Source: Sipunculus nudus (Eukaryota > Annelida > Sipuncula > Golfingiida > Sipunculidae). Taken from it: a stretch of DNA of 64,000 nucleotides. The stretch's first letter is position 1, and each line of letters opens with the position of its first letter. The stretch is taken from contig CM049320.1 in NCBI GenBank assembly GCA_026874595.1, forward strand, positions 17,682,988-17,746,987, given 5' to 3'. The notes under the pieces are model-generated. The model saw nothing but the letters and a program-made list of their open reading frames with translations, had not been told where the DNA came from and did not search any database. Shown here piece after piece: positions 24,016 through 37,985 of the stretch. The translations under genes and the position numbers were made by a program.

Positions 24016-24540
24016 ATTGTTGATCATATGTTAAAGGGGTTCCAAATGATATCCTGGACAAAAATGACAGCAAGTTTCAGATTCTTTCTCTCCCCCAGCT
24101 ATTTTTTTTTGTTTTGATAAATATATATATATTTATATATGCATAAATTGGGTATCCCAGCCAATTTGGTATCAAGGGAATTTCTTTTTAAATTATGAAT
24201 AAATTGCAGAATTTGAGGTGAATATTTATCAGATTTTGAAAAATTCTGATAGGGCCTGGAAAAGGAGTGATCATTATTAAATAATTTCTCATGTACAAAT
24301 TATATACCTATTTAATCATACATATGATTATGGTCTGATATTTTTTTAATCGAACATTATCACTGTATTAGCTATTTACTGAAGAATTCAAATTGGATAT
24401 AGTTTACTAATTCCTTTAATATTGATAATTCATTTTGGAAATCTCAGGAAATATGCTGGGAACCTGGCCTTTATGTGTGTGTTTATATATATATGTATTT
24501 GTTGCACCTTTATACGCGCCTGTTGCTAAGCCTAGGTTAC

Positions 24541-24594
<54 letters not shown>

Positions 24595-25694
24595 CTGGTA
24601 TAATTATAAGGTTTTGTTTGAATATTGTTTATTTAATTGTCAATTGGCACACATGACTTGTTAATTTGAAGATACCTCAAGCTTGCCAGTCACTAGTTAT
24701 AAATTATATTCTGTTCAAGCAACTCTGTCCACCTTATTTTTCACGTTATTTCTTTCAAATTTAATTTGTTAGCTGCAGCATTACAGCTGCTATAACAGGA
24801 AGTAATGTGGTGATTTATGTTAGTTTAAAAAAGTATGAAATAAACAAATTTACTCATTGATGCTGGGTCAGTGTTGACAGATTATCTTAGTCTGTCTTAA
24901 GCCTGGTATCTGTTCAGTTGTATTTAATTTTTAATTAACCAGTGAATTCATTCATCAATGAATGTAAGATTACTACTTTGCTGTCAGATAATCACCACAT
25001 TTGTCTGTCTGATTTGCCACGGGGACATTTTTACAAAAATTATTACAAAAAAGGTGGACAGTGAAAGTGGGATGGAGTATAATTTTCTGCCTGGAGTCAC
25101 AGGCCTTACCCTCCATTCAGTCATGGCCACCTCACAAATGTTTTATTTTGTCAATAAGGCTACACAAAATTGTTCTACAGATCTATGGTCTATATGTTTT
25201 GGTGGATAATGTTTGTAAAAGGATAAGATTTTGTTAAAGACAACCTGTCCTTGGTTATGTTGAAAACTGGTGGTCTTGATCCTTCTAAGAATTCTAAAAA
25301 GTACTGTGACATGGAAAATAATATGAACTAAATTGTTTGGCCTTCTTGCTTTTATGCACCATTTTAAAGAAAACAAAAGGCCATCTTTGTAATATTTGTG
25401 CAAGTTTGCAAAATTCCAAATATTTATTTAGACATTTAAGTTTCTTTTCAAAAGAACTTGCCTGCTTTGGTCATTTATATCTGTTGGAGGGTCTGTAGAA
25501 CAGTTTGTTTTCTTGTGTGGCTCAACAAGTACTTTTTATTTTAATTCTTGGAAAATCTGTAGTGAAGTGCTTCCATGACTATCTGGAATTTTACTTTTTA
25601 TCTTTAATACTTAGTATACACAACTTTTTGTCAGAAAAAGACAACTATCATGCAGCCAGTAGATTTCGCAGTTTGATGCAAGAAAAATATAAAT
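24016..25694. other. Unassigned AT-rich sequence with a TA microsatellite
   Basis: A pure TA repeat runs at about 24543-24593. An 83-codon frame at 24958-25209 starts with a hydrophobic stretch but has no recognisable similarity and ordinary composition. I do not call it a gene. Confidence 0.45.
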
Positions 25695-25760
25695 CTTTAG
25701 CTCAGTTGACTTTTAGTTAACTGAGCTATAGCAACCACCCATAATCATATATTGGTCAAT
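25695..25760 (+). mobile_element. Family A 5' end
   Basis: TTTAGCTCAGTTGACTTTTAG pairs with AGTTAACTGAGCT (25699-25728) and is followed by TATAGCAACC. The GTCC run is lost and no 3' end was found. Confidence 0.5.
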
Positions 25761-27619
25761 CAGACAACCACTTTAAACTGTTGAATATGTCACGTGTCAA
25801 ATCAGACATAGTGTTAGATGTCAGCAAATTCACCAAACCTGAAGCAATGTCACTCATAAATGTTCCCTTCTGAAATTAACAAGAAACCTCTGTTTAAACT
25901 TATTAATATTGAGGCTTCTATCTTAAATTTTGGTCCAGAGGATTCTACAATTTATTAATTCCTCAGTCTATGCTTGTATTTATAAGCTTAGCATGGTTCT
26001 GCATATTATAAAATGTTCAAATATACTACACTGAATCATAACTCAATATCTGACCAACAAAGCAAACAAGTTATTCATTAGAATATCTACTTTATATGAA
26101 AATATGAGTACACTTAAAAATTGAGAAGAATTTTGTCAATTAAGAAAATAATAACTTTAATTGAAAAAACAAGTGCATTGGAATTTCTCAAATTTAAAAT
26201 AGGCTGACCAATAATTTGATATGTTGTTGTAGTTTTAAGGCATCAGTGTATCATATCATTCCAGCGATGATCATTCAGTTGTTTTGCAGTTTGGCTCAGT
26301 GGGCTGGACATGGCTGCCTGTTCTGCCAGGTCAGCTAGTAATCCCCAGAGAGTATGTTCATGCATGCAGTTGATTTACCTATATTCAGATTATAAATTCT
26401 TTTTAGCCCTGAGAAATTATTTTTCTGGTACAGTTGAAAAAGTGAATGGATATTTTGTAACTTTTGCACTGCTTCTATGACCAACTTATACTCAAGTAAG
26501 AATGGTAGCCCCTCCCAAGGGAAAGACCTTATTTGGTCTGTCGTCATCCATTGTTGTCATGCAGTGTCATTTATTGTGTATGCGATAGCTTTTGTGTTAA
26601 CTCAGTATTTTTCCATGAAATTTGAAATTGAAATTGTTGCTAGAACTACCCATATCATGGACAATTTAAAAAAAGGCTGCAAGATAAATTTATTGAGAAC
26701 CCCATATCTTAAGAATACCTATAGCTATTTATGCAAAAACAACCTCAATCTAGTTTTTGTTTCTTTTAAGCATGTATTTTCAAGAATTCGTCATTTTTTT
26801 AATCAATCATTTGAAATCTGTAAAATAGAACTACCAGTGATTAGTACTAGATGAGACCTTGCATTAATAGATTAAGAATTTTATGGGGCTTTCTCTATTC
26901 TGACCTCTCATCTCTGTTGAATCGTGAACATTTAATTTACATTAATTTTACTCAGTTTTGACCAAGTGTGACCATTACAAACCTGACCCTCACTACAGCT
27001 TAAGTATACCTGAAAATATAACATGTTTAAAATATTCCTAGGTGATTTAGGTCTTCACAATCATTTGATGCTCCATTCATGTTAGTGTATTGATGTAGTA
27101 AGCAAATGAAACGATAATTTGAGCAGGATTATGAAAGTAATTTTGTTTGCAAAGACCATACATGACTCTTAATATTTCATGTAAGAGGTACAAAAGTAAC
27201 ATCATCCACAAAACCAATGAGACACTCACAGTCTCCTGAGAACTGAGAGAAAGAACATTTTCTTAGGGCTGTGAATTGTTGGGGAATTTAGAATTGATTC
27301 AATTATTGATTTTTTACATTCATTTCAATTCTCCATTCAATTCTTACTTGATGTAAATTTCAGACTTTAAAAAATAAAAGCAATTTTAACCAAAATGGAT
27401 GTAAGTAAATTTCAGCAAATAAATAAAAATGTAGATCTTCCTCAGTCTCTCCTTCAAATTTGAAAGCTCACAGAGCACTTTGTAATATGGTACATGCTAA
27501 AATATCATGAATTGATTCAGAGGTAAATGAACAATTACAGTTTAATCGAGGGGTTGCAATTGAATGCATCAATTCTTCAGTGCATGTATTCACCTCTAAT
27601 TTTCCATACAGACACAGGC
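25761..27619. other. Unassigned AT-rich sequence
   Basis: Nothing with convincing coding character. The 125-codon frame at 26477-26854 has no recognisable domain. An A-box-like TGGCTCAGTGG at about 26291 has no proper B box. A short palindromic stretch (GAATTGATTCAATTATTG) lies around 27290. Confidence 0.45.
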
Positions 27620-30066
27620 TTGGCTTAATTTTCATATTACTAAACAGATCTGTTTTTTTCTCAACTGTTAATATCTTGAGTCTCTCTTCTTAATGTTCAG
27701 ATTACTGAACATCTGTTGATTCTCCACTGTTAGTACCTTTAATTGCTTGTCTTAATGTTCATATAACTGAGCATATCTGTGTTTATTCCAAACTGTTGAT
27801 ATCTGGAGTCACTCTTAAGGTTCAGATCACTGAACAGATTTTTATTTCTGAGTCATTAAACATTGAGTCACTCTTCTTAATGTTCAGATTACTGAACAAG
27901 TGTTTAATCACCACTCTTTAAACATTGCGTAACTCCTATCAAAGTTCAGATTACTGAACAGGTGTTATTTCCCACTCTTTGAACTTTGTCTCTCTTCTTA
28001 ATGTTCAGATTACTGAACAGGTGTTTATTCCCCACTCTTTGTACTTTGAGTCTCTCTTCTTAATGTTCAGATTACTGAACAGGTGTTATTTCCCACTCTT
28101 TGTACTTTGAGTCTCTCTTCTTAATGTTCAGATTACTGAACAGGTGTTATTTCCCACTCTTTGTACCTTGAGTCACTCTTCTAAAGGTTCAGATTACTGA
28201 ACAGGTGTTATTTCCCACTCTTTGTACTTTGAGTCACTCTTCTGAAGGTTCAGATTACTGAACAGGTGTTTATTCCCAGCTCTCTGTACATTGAGTCACT
28301 CTTATCAAAGTTCAGATTACTGAACAGATGTTTAATTTCCCACTCTTTGAACTTTGAAACACTCTTCTTAATGTTCAGATTACTGAACAAGTGTTTAATC
28401 ACCACTCTTTAAACATTGCGTAACTCTTATCAAAGTTCAGATTACTGAACAGGTGTTATTTCCCACTCTTTGTACCTTGAGTCACTCTTCTAAAGGTTCA
28501 GATTACTGAATAGGTGTTTATTCCCAGATCTTTGTACATTGAGTCACTCTTATCAAAGTTCAGATTACTGAACAGATGTTTAATTTCCCACTCTTTGAAC
28601 TTTGAAACACTCTTCTTAATGTTCAGATTACTGAACAGGTGTTTAATCCCCACTCTTTAAAAATTGCGTAGCTCTTATCAAAGTTCAGATTACTGAACAG
28701 GTGTTATTTCCCACTCTTTGTACCTTGAGTCACTCTTCTTAGGTTCAGATTACTGAACAGGTGTTATTTCCCACTCTGTGTACTATGAGTCACTCTTCTG
28801 AAGGTTCAGATTACTGAACAGGTGTTTAATTCCCCACGCTTTGTACATTCAGTCACTCTTCTTAATGTTCAGATTACTGAACAGGTGTTTATTCCCAGCT
28901 CTTTGTACATTGAGTCACTCTTATCAAAGTTCAGATTACTGAACAGATGTTTAATTTCCCACTCTTTGAACTTTGAAACACTCTTCTTAATGTTCAGATT
29001 ACTGAACAGGTGTTTATTCCCCACTCTTTGTACATTGAGTTATTCTTCTTAATGTTCAGATTACAGAACAGATGTTTATTCCCCACTCTTTATACATTGA
29101 GTCACTCTTATCAAAGTTTAGATTACTGAACAGGTGTTAATTCCCACTCGTTGAACCTTGAGTCACTCTTCTTAAGGTTCAGATTACTGAACAGGTAATT
29201 ATTCCCCACTCTTTGTACATTGAGTTACTCTTCTTAATGTTCAGATTACTGAACAGGTGTTTATTCTACACTCTTTGTACACTGGGTCAGTCTTATCAAA
29301 GATAAGATTACCGAACAGGTGTTTATTTCCTTCTTTTTGTACATTGAGTCACTCTTATCAAAGTTCAGATTACTGAACAGGTGTAATTTCCCACTCTTTG
29401 TACTTTGAGTCACTCTTCTAAAGGTTCAGATTACAGAACATATGTTTATTCCCAACTCTTGGTACAATAAGTCTCTCCTCTCAATGTGCAGATTACTGAA
29501 CAGATGTTTAATTTCCCACTCTTTGAACTTTGAAACACTCTTCTTAATGTTCAGATTACTGAACAGGTGTTTATTCCCCACTCTTTGTACATTCAGTCAC
29601 TCTTCTTAATGTTCAGATTACTGAACAGGTGTTTATTCCCAGCTCTTTGTACATTGAGTCACTCTTATCAAAGTTCAGATTACTGAACAGATGTTTAATT
29701 TCCCACTCTTTGAACTTTGAAACACTCTTCTTAATGTTCAGATTACTGAACAGGTGATTATACCCCACTCTTTGTACATGGAGTTACTCTTCTTAATGTT
29801 CAGATTACTGAACAGGTATTTATTCTACACTCTTTGCACACTGGGTCACTCTTATCAAAGTTCAGATTACCGAACAGGTGTTTGTTCCCTTCTTTTTGTA
29901 CATTGAGTCACTCTTATCAAAGTTCTGATTACTGAACAGGTGTAATTTCCCACTCTTTGTACTTTGAGTCACTCTTCTAAAGGTTCAGATTACAGAACAT
30001 ATGTTTATTCCCAACTCTTGGTACAATAAGTCTCTCCTCTCAATGTGCAGATTACTTAACAGATAT
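27620..30066 (+). repeat. 62-bp satellite with palindromic core
   Basis: About 39 units (length divided by period) of 62 bp. Every good unit carries GTTCAGATTACTGAAC, a 6-bp inverted repeat around ATTA, then AGGTGTTTATTCCCCACTC and TTTGTACATTGAGTCACTC. The linker before the core alternates between CTTCTTAAT, CTTATCAAA and CTTCTAAAG classes. Distinct variants recur at multiples of the unit, for example GGTACAATAAGTCTCTCC at 29461 and 30020 (559 bp, nine units), so there is higher-order structure. Units are more diverged at the left edge. Open frames here are shadows. Confidence 0.9.
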
Positions 30067-33000
30067 GTTTGGCAACTGTTGGTATAACTAATTAGCCCAC
30101 CTAAGGGTTCTTTCATAGAACATTTTAGCTTGATCAACATTTCCGACCAAACCAGTTTTAGCAGTTGAACTTTATATTTACCAAAAATAGAACCTCCCAA
30201 AATGTCTATGATGATCAGTCGGTCACAGCATTTGTTGATATATCATGATTTACTCTCATTACATCTAAAACATGTTTAAATTTCTTTCTAAATAGAAATC
30301 ATGGTCAGATTTAATCATGTTTGACACCTGCATTATGTATTCAAAGTGTTGTCTAGATTTAACACTGTTGCCTTGTTTATGTTCTGTGTTTTTCAGTCTG
30401 TTCTTTCATTCTCCTTGTTTCATTAGATGATCAAGCTCTTCATCAGAATTGCCATTGCCTTTACCTGTGTGCATTATTTCACCATGTGATGAACTAATAT
30501 CACAGCACAAGATGACACATAAATTTTGAGACATAAACATGGTTTGATCCAAAGTGATCATCTCCAGCAATCTCCTTATTAAAATTCATAAGCAGTATCT
30601 TGATCAACTTCACTTTATTTAGCAAAAAATTTTTTATTGAGACCTAAAGTGAGAGAGGAGATTTTACCCTTTGATTCCTTGCACCAAGTTTCCATTTGAA
30701 GATGAAATTCATTTAATGATGAGTCTACCTAAGTCACAAGAACAACACTGAGACTTTAGTAAATTTTCTGCTGTTTTTTTTCAAATGAGAAAGTGAGTCT
30801 CTGTGATACTAAAAAGATAAGTCTACCAAGTTCAAAAGAACCTGTCAGGTAAATGAAATCAGTGGGATGGGTACATTTAAAATACAAAGAATACAGAACA
30901 TCACCATCACAGCAATACAAAAATCTCTACAATCCCAAGACAAAAAAAATGTTTTGCACAAGAAACGGGGTTGTTACACAAAAAAAGCTGAAAAGTGTGG
31001 TGATTGAAAAAAAAAATATTGCCATCACAAGCAGTAAAAAAAATTCTTGAAAATCCCAAAACAAGAAAAACTGTTTCCCACAAACAGCTGGGGTTGTTAC
31101 AAAAAGAAAGCTGAAAAGTGTGATGATGCAAAAAAAAAAAATTTAGAAAATGTACCTTCCCCATGATCCTTGCCTGTTAATAATATAAAAAAATTGCACA
31201 AGGCTCTCTACATTATCAAAAAAAAAAAATCCATGAAATTAAAAGCTTTCTGGATATTGAAACATTTTCATTCCAGCATTCATACCAACTTCCAGGAATA
31301 ATTGGTGCATTGAATCAGAACTTGTGATCTTATGACATTTGTCTTCATGTTCATCTTCACTTCATTAATGATGTCATTGATGATAATTATGAAAATAAAA
31401 AAATAGACATCATAAATAAAATATAAATATATATTAAACTGAAATCACATCTTCAATTTTTTTGGTTCAGTATTTAGCCTGCATTGCCTAGATTCAACAT
31501 TGTCTTTGCTTTATTCAATCTGTAATGGTGATACTTTGTTTGTGCTGTGACAATAGTGCATCATCAGAATTTTTATTTCTTATCCAATAACTTTATCTCT
31601 CATTATGATGTCAATGATGAACAAATTGTCAGAGAAAAAGATGCAATAAAATTCTGAGACATCATGAATAATTGTTACTGTCATTTCAACTCCTCTCTGT
31701 CAGCTTGTTAAAAAAAAATCTTTAACCAAAAAATCTCATGATCAAATTTAATCTCATGACTTTATGCAGTATTGCCTAGTTTCAACAGTGTTGCCATGTC
31801 AGTTTTGGGTTACTAATATTACCAATTATTTTAACTGTACACATTCATTTAACATTGTATTAACCTTTCATGATTGACCTTGATTCATCAGTGTTGCCTG
31901 GGTAGTTTTGGGTCTGTCATATTATGATTTTTTTTAACTGTACATATACATTAAACATTTTTTTGGCCTGTCTGGATATTGCCTAGATTCACCAGTGTTG
32001 CCTGGTTAGTTTAGTTTTTTCAATCTTGTTTACTCTGTTCATATGTCATTTAATTCTGTTATGGCTTATCAGATCTAATGAAAACCAATTTTTGTCATAC
32101 AAAATCTCACACCATATGATGTCAATGATGAAGATAAGCTCAAAATCTGAGACATCATGGGTCACTCATATTATGAAATATTTTAACTGTACAGGTACAT
32201 TGAACATTTTATTAGCCTATCAGGATATTACCTAGATTCACCAGTGTTGCCTGGTCAGTTTTTTTTTAAGTCTTGTTCACTCTATTCATATGTGTCATAT
32301 AATTTTATTTAGTCTCAACAGATCATGAAAAAACCCATTTTAGTCATTTTTTTCAACAAGTATTGGTTTGACAAATCTGCTATGTTAGGGGGGGGTATGG
32401 TTTAATGGCTGAGTGCACAAAAACTATTTTTGATAAGGCTTCTTTAAAGCTGTGGTGTAAGGGACCAGGATGGCAAAATTTGGTTGTGGTTCCATAGAAT
32501 TTATGGTATACTTAACTTTCTAGAGCACTTTTGAGTAATGATCCTGTTGGACTTAGTCCTTAAACTGCTGGAGAACAGCGCAGAAATAAGTTGTTGTTTT
32601 CTTACTGTGAGGACAGCTTAAACAATTCCAGCTATGTTTTGTCAATTTATTGCAATACTATGATCCATCAAGTCTTTGAACTATAAAATTCAGTATTCCT
32701 TGCATTCTCCATTTTTCTCAATTGCACAAGTTTTTAAAGATTTTCATCACTAAGGAATCAAGCTAAGATAGACTCTCAGGGTTCTCACTGAGGACATGCC
32801 AATTCTCTCACCATTTATCACATGACACTTTTGAATCATTCTATTGTATGTAAAACAGGCTCACACCACATGCTGATAATGAACCTCATGAAGTGTTGGT
32901 CTTCATGGGTCACTAATTTTATTAATTATTCTGAATTACATATATACATTAAACAATTTTAATTGTACCAAAACATTAACTATATAAACTGGACATGCAC

Positions 33001-33129
33001 ATTAATCATATTAAATTTATATATACATTAAACATTTTGACAGTAAACATACATCTAGCATTTAAGCATTTAATTAGCCTGTCAGGATTCTGAGAAACTT
33101 CATTAGCATTTGTCACCTGATGGTTTTAT
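30067..33129 (+). repeat. Diverged repeats flanking the large satellite
   Basis: Contains a 121-bp tandem pair at about 30895-31145 (AATCCCAA.ACAA and GGGGTTGTTACA recur at that spacing). Several copies of GATTCACCAGTGTTGCCTGG lie around 31800-32250, and scattered old units of the satellite at 33130 carry GATGTCAATGATGAAGAT and GAGACATCATGGGTCACTC. I read it as the decayed edge of the array. Confidence 0.6.
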
Positions 33130-36100
33130 CGATTACACTGTATATACACAATCTCACACCACATGATGTCAATGATGAAGATTGTGCTTAAATCCGAGAC
33201 ATCATGGGTCACTCATGAATTATTTTAACTGTACAAATACAATAAACATGTTAGCCTATAAGGATTCGGTATGAATTTTAGCCTATTAGGATTCAGAGAA
33301 AATACTGACTTCATCAGAATCACTCACCTGACAAGTTTTAACAATAACACTGTAAATACAAAATCTCACACCATGATGTCATTGATGAAGATAATGCTTT
33401 AAATCTGAGACATCATGGGTCACTCATTTTAGGAATTATTTTAATTTTTTATCAGCTTATCAGGATTCAATGAAAATACTGACTTCATAAGAATTACTCA
33501 CTTGACAAGTTTTAACAATTACACTGTAAATACAAAATCTCACACCACATGATGCCAGTGATGAAGATAATGCCTTAAATTCTGAGACATCATGGGTCAC
33601 TCGTTTTAGGAATTATTTTAATATTTTATCAGCTTATCAGGACTCAGAGAAAATACTGACTTCATCAGAATTACTCACTTGACAAGTTTTAACAATTACA
33701 CTGTAAATACAAAATCTCACACCACATGATGTCAGTGATGAAGATAATGCTTTAAATCTGAGACGTCATGGGTCACTTATTTTAGGAATTATTTTAACTG
33801 TACATATGCTTTAAATAAATTATTAGCCTAGCTATCAGGATTCAGAGAAAATACTGACTTCATCAGAATTTCTCACTGATTTTTTTAAACAATTACACTG
33901 ATCACTCATTTTAGGAATTATTTTAACTGTACATATGCTTTAAATAAATTATTAGCCTAGCTCTCAGGATAGAGGGAAAATACTGACTTCATCAGAATTA
34001 CTCGCCTGACAAGTTTTAACAATTACACTGTAAACACACAATCTCAAACCATGATGTCAGTGATGAAGATAATGCTTTAAATCTGAGACATCATGGGTCA
34101 CTCGTTTTAGAAATTATTTTAATATTTTATCAGCTTATCAGGACTCAGAGAAAATACTGACTTCCTCAGAATTTCTCACCTGATGTTTTTTAACAATTAT
34201 ACTGTAAATACAAAATCTCACACCACATGATGTCAGTGATGATGATAATGATTTAAATCTGAGACATCATGGGTCACTCGTTTTAGGAATTATTTTAATA
34301 TTTTATCAGCTTATCAGGACTCAGAGAAAATACTGACTTCATCAGAATTACTCACTTGACAAGTTTTAACAATTACACTGTAAATACAAAATCTCACACC
34401 ACATGATGTCAGTGATGAAGATAATGCTTTAAATCTGAGACGTCATGGGTCACTTATTTTAGGAATTATTTTAACTGTACATATGCTTTAAATAAATTAT
34501 TAGCCTAGCTGTCAGGATTCAGAGAAAATACTGACTTCCTCAGAATTACTCGCCTGACAAGTTTTAACAATTACACTGTAAACACACAATCTCACACCAT
34601 GATGTCATTGATGAAGATAATGCTTTAAATCTGAGACATCATGGGTCACTCATTTTAGGAATTATTTTAATTTTTTATCAGCTTATCAGGATTCAATGAA
34701 AATACTGACTTCATAAGAATTACTCACTTGACAAGTTTTAACAATTACACTGTAAATACAAAATCTCACACCACATGATGCCAGTGATGAAGATAATGCC
34801 TTAAATTCTGAGACATCATGGGTCACTCGTTTTAGGAATTATTTTAATATTTTATCAGCTTATCAGGACTCAGAGAAAATACTGACTTCATCAGAATTAC
34901 TCACTTGACAAGTTTTAACAATTACACTGTAAATACAAAATCTCACACCACATGATGTCAGTGATGAAGATAATGCTTTAAATCTGAGACGTCATGGGTC
35001 ACTTATTTTAGGAATTATTTTAACTGTACATATGCTTTAAATAAATTATTAGCCTAGCTATCAGGATTCAGAGAAAATACTGACTTCATCAGAATTTCTC
35101 ACTGATTTTTTTAAACAATTACACTGATCACTCATTTTAGGAATTATTTTAACTGTACATATGCTTTAAATAAATTATTAGCCTAGCTCTCAGGATAGAG
35201 GGAAAATACTGACTTCATCAGAATTACTCGCCTGACAAGTTTTAACAATTACACTGTAAACACACAATCTCAAACCATGATGTCAGTGATGAAGATAATG
35301 CTTTAAATCTGAGACATCATGGGTCACTCGTTTTAGAAATTATTTTAATATTTTATCAGCTTATCAGGACTCAGAGAAAATACTGACTTCCTCAGAATTT
35401 CTCACCTGATGTTTTTTAACAATTATACTGTAAATACAAAATCTCACACCACATGATGTCAGTGATGATGATAATGATTTAAATCTGAGACATCATGGGT
35501 CACTCGTTTTAGGAATTATTTTAATATTTTATCAGCTTATCAGGACTCAGAGAAAATACTGACTTCATCAGAATTACTCACTTGACAAGTTTTAACAATT
35601 ACACTGTAAATACAAAATCTCACACCACATGATGTCAGTGATGAAGATAATGCTTTAAATCTGAGACGTCATGGGTCACTTATTTTAGGAATTATTTTAA
35701 CTGTACATATGCTTTAAATAAATTATTAGCCTAGCTGTCAGGATTCAGAGAAAATACTGACTTCCTCAGAATTTCTCACCTGATGTTTTTTAACAATTAC
35801 ACTGTAAATACACAATCTCACATCACATGTTGTCAGTGATGAAGATAATGCTTTAAATCTGAGACATAATGGGTCACTCGTTTTAGGAATTATTTTAATA
35901 TTTTATCAGCTTATCAGGACTCAGAGAAAATACTGACTTCCTCAGAATTTCTCACCTGATGTTTTTTAACAATTATACTGTAAATACAAAATCTCACACC
36001 ATGATGTCAGTGATGATGATAATGATTTAAATCTGAGACATCATGGGTCACTTGTTTTAGGAATTATTTTAATATTTTATCAGCTTATCAGGACTCAGAG

Positions 36101-37420
36101 AAAATACTGACTTCATCAGAATTACTCACTTGACAAGTTTTAACAATTACACTGTAAATACAAAATCTCACACCACATGATGTCAGTGATGAAGATAATG
36201 CTTTAAATCTGAGACGTCATGGGTCACTTATTTTAGGAATTATTTTAACTGTACATATGCTTTAAATAAATTATTAGCCTAGCTGTCAGGATTCAGAGAA
36301 AATACTGACTTCATCAGAATTACTCACTTGACAAGTTTTAACAATTACACTGTAAATACAAAATCTCACACCACGTGATGTCAGTGATGAAGATAATGCT
36401 TTAAATCTGAGACATCATGGGTCACTCGTTTTAGGAATTATTTTAATATTTTATCAGCTTATCAGGATTCAGAGAAAATACTGACTTAATCAGAATAACC
36501 CACTTGACAAGTTTTAACAATTACACTGAAAATACACAATCTCACACCACATGATGTCAGTGATGAAGATAATGCTTTAAATCTGAGACTTCATGGGTCA
36601 CTCATTTTAGGAATTATTTTAACTGTACATATGCTTTAAATAAATTATTAGCCTAGCTATCAGGATTCAGAGAAAATACTGACTTCCTCAGAATTTCTCA
36701 CCTGATGTTTTTTAACAATTACACTGTAAATACACAATCTCACACCACATGATGTCAGTGATGAAGATAATGCTTTAAATCTGAGACATCATGGGTCACT
36801 CGTTTTAGGAATTATTTTAATATTTTATCAGCTTATCAGGACTCAGAGAAAATACTGACTTCCTCAGAATTTCTCACCTGATGTTTTTTAACAATTACAC
36901 TAAATACAAAATCTCACACCACATGATGTCAGTGATGAAGATAATGCTTTTAATCTGAGACGTCATGGGTCACTCATTTTAGGAATTATTTTAACTGTAT
37001 ATATGCTTTTAATAAATTATTAGCACAGCCATCAGGATTCAGAGAAAATACTGACTTCATCAGAATTTCACACTTGACAAATTTTAACAATTACACTGTA
37101 AATACAAAATCTCACACCACATGATGTCAGTGATGAAGATAATGCTTTTAATCTGAGACGTCATGGGTCACTCATTTTAGGAATTATTTTAACTGTATAT
37201 ATGCTTTTAATAAATTATTAGCACAGCTATCAGGATTCAGAGAAAATACTGACTTCATCAGAATTTCACACTTGACAAATTTTAACAATTACACTGTAAA
37301 TACAAAATCTCACACCACATGATGTCAGTGATGAAGATAATGCTTTTAATCTGAGACGTCATGGGTCACTCATTTTTAGAATTATTTTAACTGTACATAT
37401 ACATTTAATATTTTATTAGC
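33130..37420 (+). repeat. Satellite of 176/196-bp units
   Basis: About 23 units. Short units (about 176 bp) have TTAATATTTTATCAGCTTATCAGG. Long units (about 196-198 bp) have TTAACTGTACATATGC and ATTATTAGCCTAGC instead. All carry ACTGACTTCATCAGAATTAC, TTTTAACAATTACACTGTAA and CACACCACATGATGTCAGTG. Inside each unit CATGATGTC and GACATCATG form a 9-bp inverted pair about 35 bp apart; some units have GACGTCATG instead. A 1226-bp block is repeated (see findings). No coding content. Confidence 0.9.
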
Positions 37421-37539
37421 CTATTAGGATTCCAAAGAATTTCTGACTTTATCATCATTTCTCACCTAACAGTTTTAACAATAACACTGTATATACAAAA
37501 TCTCCATATGATGTCAGTGATTAAGATAATGCTTTAAAT

Positions 37540-37985
37540 CATTTGTATTGTCCCTGGGCACTTCCTTGGAACGGGGGACATAGACTTGGGTTTGTCTGTC
37601 TGTTCCTCTTGTCTGACCCTCTTGTCTCACTGTCTGTTTTGTCTGTTGGTCCGCCAGGCTTTCATTTCCATGGGATAATGTTTCAAAATATTATCTGGTT
37701 TCATTCAGATTTCGGTCAGTGATTGCTCTAATGCTTAACTTGTTTTGGATGGTTTTGGAGTGTCTGTCTCACAAGATAATAATACAATTTGTTTCATTTT
37801 AATATGATAAATCAGCACATTAAGTTTAACAAATCACCAACATGAGTTGTTAGCAGTTGACTTAAAATTACTTTTTTTAAGTAACTGCCCAGTGCTGCCA
37901 TCTGCTGAGTGTGGTTAAAATTATTTGCACTTATTCACCACTTGAAGGTGCAAACAGAGGACATTTATTCCTTGAATTTTCTTGT
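37540..37985 (+). mobile_element. Short element inside the satellite edge
   Basis: The satellite breaks at GCTTTAAATC (about 37540) and resumes at ATGAATTATTTTAACTG (about 37987). The insert starts with a TGTCCC..GGGACA hairpin (37549-37580), then GTCTGTCTGTTCCTC and a GTCTGTTGGTCCG run, the architecture of the other short elements with a new 5' hairpin. The 3' end is not clear. Confidence 0.5.

Noticed and set aside
26285-26345. tRNA-like A box TGGCTCAGTGG
   Set aside because: No matching B box and no acceptor stem; chance or a highly decayed SINE.
26477-26854. 125-codon frame on +
   Set aside because: AT-rich, no domain or signal pattern, no flanking splice or promoter evidence.
27620-30066. 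CRISPR-like look: regular short palindromic repeats
   Set aside because: Units are contiguous 62-bp satellite repeats with related linkers, not unique spacers. The DNA is animal and has no cas genes.
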